Below the pieces are notes generated by a model. It made no database searches. It saw only the letters and a list, made by a program, of their open reading frames with translations, and was not told the DNA's origin. A DNA stretch of 6,276 bases. Origin: Treponema sp. (GTDB lineage Bacteria > Spirochaetota > Spirochaetia > Treponematales > Breznakiellaceae). Shown here one piece after another: positions 5,448 to 6,276 of this stretch (position 1 is its first letter; each line of letters begins with the position of its first letter). The stretch lies in NCBI GenBank assembly GCA_031258265.1, contig JAIRNB010000329.1, forward strand, positions 1 through 6,276, in the 5' to 3' direction. The position numbers and the translations under genes are program-made.

Positions 5448-5487
5448 CCAGGCAGGCAGAACCTGCCTGGCAGGTTTTACCTGTTTT
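5448..5487 (+). promoter_or_regulatory. Leader with competing hairpins, terminator-like end, before the tautomerase gene
   Basis: CCAGGCAGG (5448-5456), loop CAGAA, CCTGCCTGG (5462-5470) form nine perfect pairs. Directly after comes CAGGT-TTT-ACCTG (5471-5483) followed by four T residues. An alternative stem, AACCTGC (5460-5466) with GCAGGTT (5470-5476), uses bases from both hairpins and excludes them. Such arrangements are used for attenuation, though the T-run is short and no ligand domain is recognised. It ends about 63 bases before the tautomerase start. Confidence 0.4.
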
Positions 5488-5550
5488 CCGGAAACTAACG
5501 TTTTTGGGAAGCCCCATATCATTATATCAAACGAAAGACGGAGGTCTATA

Positions 5551-5892
5551 ATGCCCTACATTGCTATCAACACCACGGAAAAGCTTCCCGTATCTAAGCA
5601 GGAACTTATCAAAAGTGAAATCGGCAGGCTTATCAGTATCATTCCCACAAAGACCGAAGGGGGGCTCCTTGTCGATTTTTCCGGGGATCACAGTTTTTAC
5701 CGGGCAGGGACCCTGGTTAAGGGCGCGTATATAGAAGTCCGCCTCTACCGGCCCTCTGACTTTGAGTCAAAAAAGAAGTTTACCGAAGAAGTTTTTAGCC
5801 TTCTCTCCCGGGAACTGGGAATCGAAAAGGACCTTATGTACCTGAATATCATTGAACTGGAGAATTGGGGCGGCGGCGGCACCTTAAGGTAA
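5551..5892 (+). CDS. MIF/tautomerase-superfamily protein
   Basis: A 113-residue protein of the macrophage-migration-inhibitory-factor type (mammalian MIF about 115 residues), which forms trimers and tautomerises keto-enol substrates such as phenylpyruvate. Pro2, exposed as the N-terminus after Met removal, is the catalytic base of this superfamily and is present (MPYIAINT). Lys34 (PTKTEGG) lies where MIF has its active-site Lys32. The segment AGTLVKGAYIEVRLY (52-66) matches the MIF core strand, and LGIEKDLMYLNIIELENWGG (89-108) matches the C-terminal element LRISPDRVYINYYDM. The start is fixed by GGAGG (5540-5544), six bases upstream, and by the need for Pro2; an in-frame ATG far upstream (5329) would bury the proline. 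It stands alone on the plus strand, so its metabolic role is not given by context. Catalysis is inferred from family. Confidence 0.88.
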   Translation: MPYIAINTTEKLPVSKQELIKSEIGRLISIIPTKTEGGLLVDFSGDHSFYRAGTLVKGAYIEVRLYRPSDFESKKKFTEEVFSLLSRELGIEKDLMYLNIIELENWGGGGTLR

Positions 5893-6022
5893 AACCCGCC
5901 TGATCAAACGCCGGGGGCGGCCTGAACTTTGGCGGACCGCCGCCTTCCGGGCCCGCATTTTTGGCTTTTCATCACCGTTACCGGCTGAACCAGTCATTTT
6001 TCCGGCAGTAAAAAAACATTTT

Positions 6023-6093
6023 AGCGGACGACGGGAGTCGAACCCGCGTCACAAGCTTGGGAAGCTTGGATAATACCGTTATATGACGTCCGC
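6023..6093 (-). tRNA. tRNA-Gly, anticodon CCC
   Basis: Minus-strand cloverleaf of 71 bases. The acceptor GCGGACG pairs perfectly with CGTCCGC; T8; D-loop AACGGTA; anticodon stem CAAGC/GCTTG with loop TTCCCAA (anticodon CCC, reading GGG); T-stem GCGGG/CCCGT with TTCGACT; discriminator T73. CCA is not encoded. The D-stem is weak: three A-T pairs plus a T/T mismatch at 13-22. A run of seven T residues (6016-6010) follows soon after the 3' end and may aid termination. Confidence 0.95.
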
Positions 6094-6106
6094 AAAGGGA
6101 AACCTT

Positions 6107-6135
6107 ATACTACCGGAGGGGGGGAACCGTGTCAA
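6107..6135 (-). promoter_or_regulatory. Promoter of tRNA-Gly, -35 box at the IS-like terminus
   Basis: On the minus strand consensus TTGACA (6135-6130) is followed after exactly 17 bases by TAGTAT (6112-6107, four of six). Transcription would start near 6100, seven bases before the mature tRNA 5' end. The -35 hexamer coincides with the first six bases (TGTCAA) of the putative insertion-sequence end. Confidence 0.65.
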
Positions 6136-6146
6136 TCGGCCGAATT

Positions 6147-6205
6147 GCGCCACGTTAAATCTAACCATAGCGGAACGTTTGCGCCATGTAAAAATCTAAC
6201 CATGG
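6147..6205. repeat. Two direct repeats, period 34 bp
   Basis: Copies at 6147-6170 and 6181-6205 share GCGCCAYGT, an A/T-rich middle and TCTAACCATRG, with one or two small differences including a one-base length change. Both sit in the same orientation, three helical turns apart, as expected for tandem protein-binding sites. Confidence 0.8.
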
Positions 6206-6216
6206 GGACACACTCT

Positions 6217-6235
6217 CTCCAGACCGGGTCTGGAG
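6217..6235 (+). promoter_or_regulatory. Hairpin that buries a ribosome binding site
   Basis: CTCCAGAC (6217-6224), loop CGG, GTCTGGAG (6228-6235) form eight perfect pairs. The right arm contains GGAG of the GGAGG ribosome binding site (6232-6236) that serves ATG at 6242. In any transcript entering from upstream the site would be sequestered. Confidence 0.65.
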
Positions 6236-6241
6236 GAAAAA

Positions 6242-6276
6242 ATGAGGTTCACCATGGCAGAGAAAAAAAGATAGCT
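6242..6276 (+). other. Start of a rightward reading frame, broken or shifted at an A7 tract, cut by the window edge
   Basis: ATG at 6242 (with a second in-frame ATG at 6254) follows GGAGG by five bases and reads MRFTMAEKKR, then TAG at 6272. The frame one base back reads through the A7 tract (6263-6269) as EKKIA and stays open to the edge. That frame has an ATG at 6202, inside the repeat and without a ribosome binding site. Either the gene is shifted at A7, by slippage or mutation, or the signals near 6242 are misleading. Only 35 bases are visible, so no product is assigned. Confidence 0.35.

Larger units (their letters stand above)
6130..6276 (+). mobile_element. Possible left end of an insertion sequence (IS21-like), truncated by the window edge
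   Basis: From TGTCAATCGG (6130) the DNA contains two copies of a roughly 24-base direct repeat, GCGCCACGTTAAATCTAACC (6147-6166, continuing CATAG) and GCGCCATGTAAAAATCTAAC (6181-6200, continuing CATGG), offset by 34 bases. Then come a ribosome binding site and a rightward reading frame. IS21-family elements begin with TG, carry repeated transposase-binding sites inside their ends and have istA starting close to the left end, which fits. The other end, the transposase body and any target duplication lie outside the window, so this is inference. Alternatives are a repeated operator or a different IS family. Confidence 0.4.

Noticed and set aside
5329..5550. N-terminal extension of the tautomerase from an ATG at 5329
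   Set aside because: It would read through the leader hairpins and bury the catalytic proline. ATG 5551 has an ideal ribosome binding site and gives Pro at position 2.
5931..5962. Intrinsic terminator for the tautomerase gene
   Set aside because: GGCGG-ACCG-CCGCC (5931-5944) is a good hairpin, but the T-run at 5958-5962 is 13 bases further on, and the nearer pairing (GCGG/CCGC) is only four bases. It is too weak to call.

Overview
The window is a chromosomal segment that reads like a spirochaete, most likely a host-associated Treponema. This is an inference from three things: the adjacent FliS and FlgN-like flagellar chaperone genes, a left-edge coiled-coil protein of a type I associate with treponemes, and moderately GC-rich coding sequence separated by intergenic regions full of perfect inverted repeats. 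No rRNA or species-specific marker is present, so the genus is not proven.

Layout, left to right. At 2-487 (-) is the N-terminal part of a conserved helical protein of unknown function that runs off the left edge. It diverges from a 517-residue PutP-type sodium/proline symporter at 561-2114 (+); the two genes share a 73-bp gap holding two overlapping, oppositely directed sigma70-like promoters. A 189-bp convergent gap (2115-2303) holds inverted repeats and a likely terminator for the minus-strand flagellar pair. That pair is fliS (2803-3249, TTG start) followed by a FlgN-like gene (2304-2792). Then comes a roughly 425-bp non-coding stretch (3250-3674) with a remarkable cluster of nested inverted repeats. 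Next on the minus strand are an aldo/keto reductase (3675-4673) and, upstream of it, a stand-alone pyruvate-kinase-C-terminal-domain protein of the COG1751 type (4748-5311), probably one transcription unit. A MIF/tautomerase-family protein (5551-5892, +) follows behind a leader with mutually exclusive hairpins. The window closes with tRNA-Gly(CCC) (6023-6093, -) and what looks like the left end of an insertion sequence, possibly IS21-like.

The functions are mostly housekeeping: flagellar export chaperones, substrate uptake coupled to sodium, and small-molecule redox/tautomer chemistry. The unusual content is in the non-coding DNA. It includes the 3381-3610 repeat cluster, and the right edge. 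At that edge the putative IS terminus supplies a consensus -35 box at ideal distance from the tRNA-Gly -10, the first start codon's ribosome binding site is buried in a hairpin, and the reading frame breaks at an A7 tract. I did not find a clearly new defence or enzymatic system in the window.
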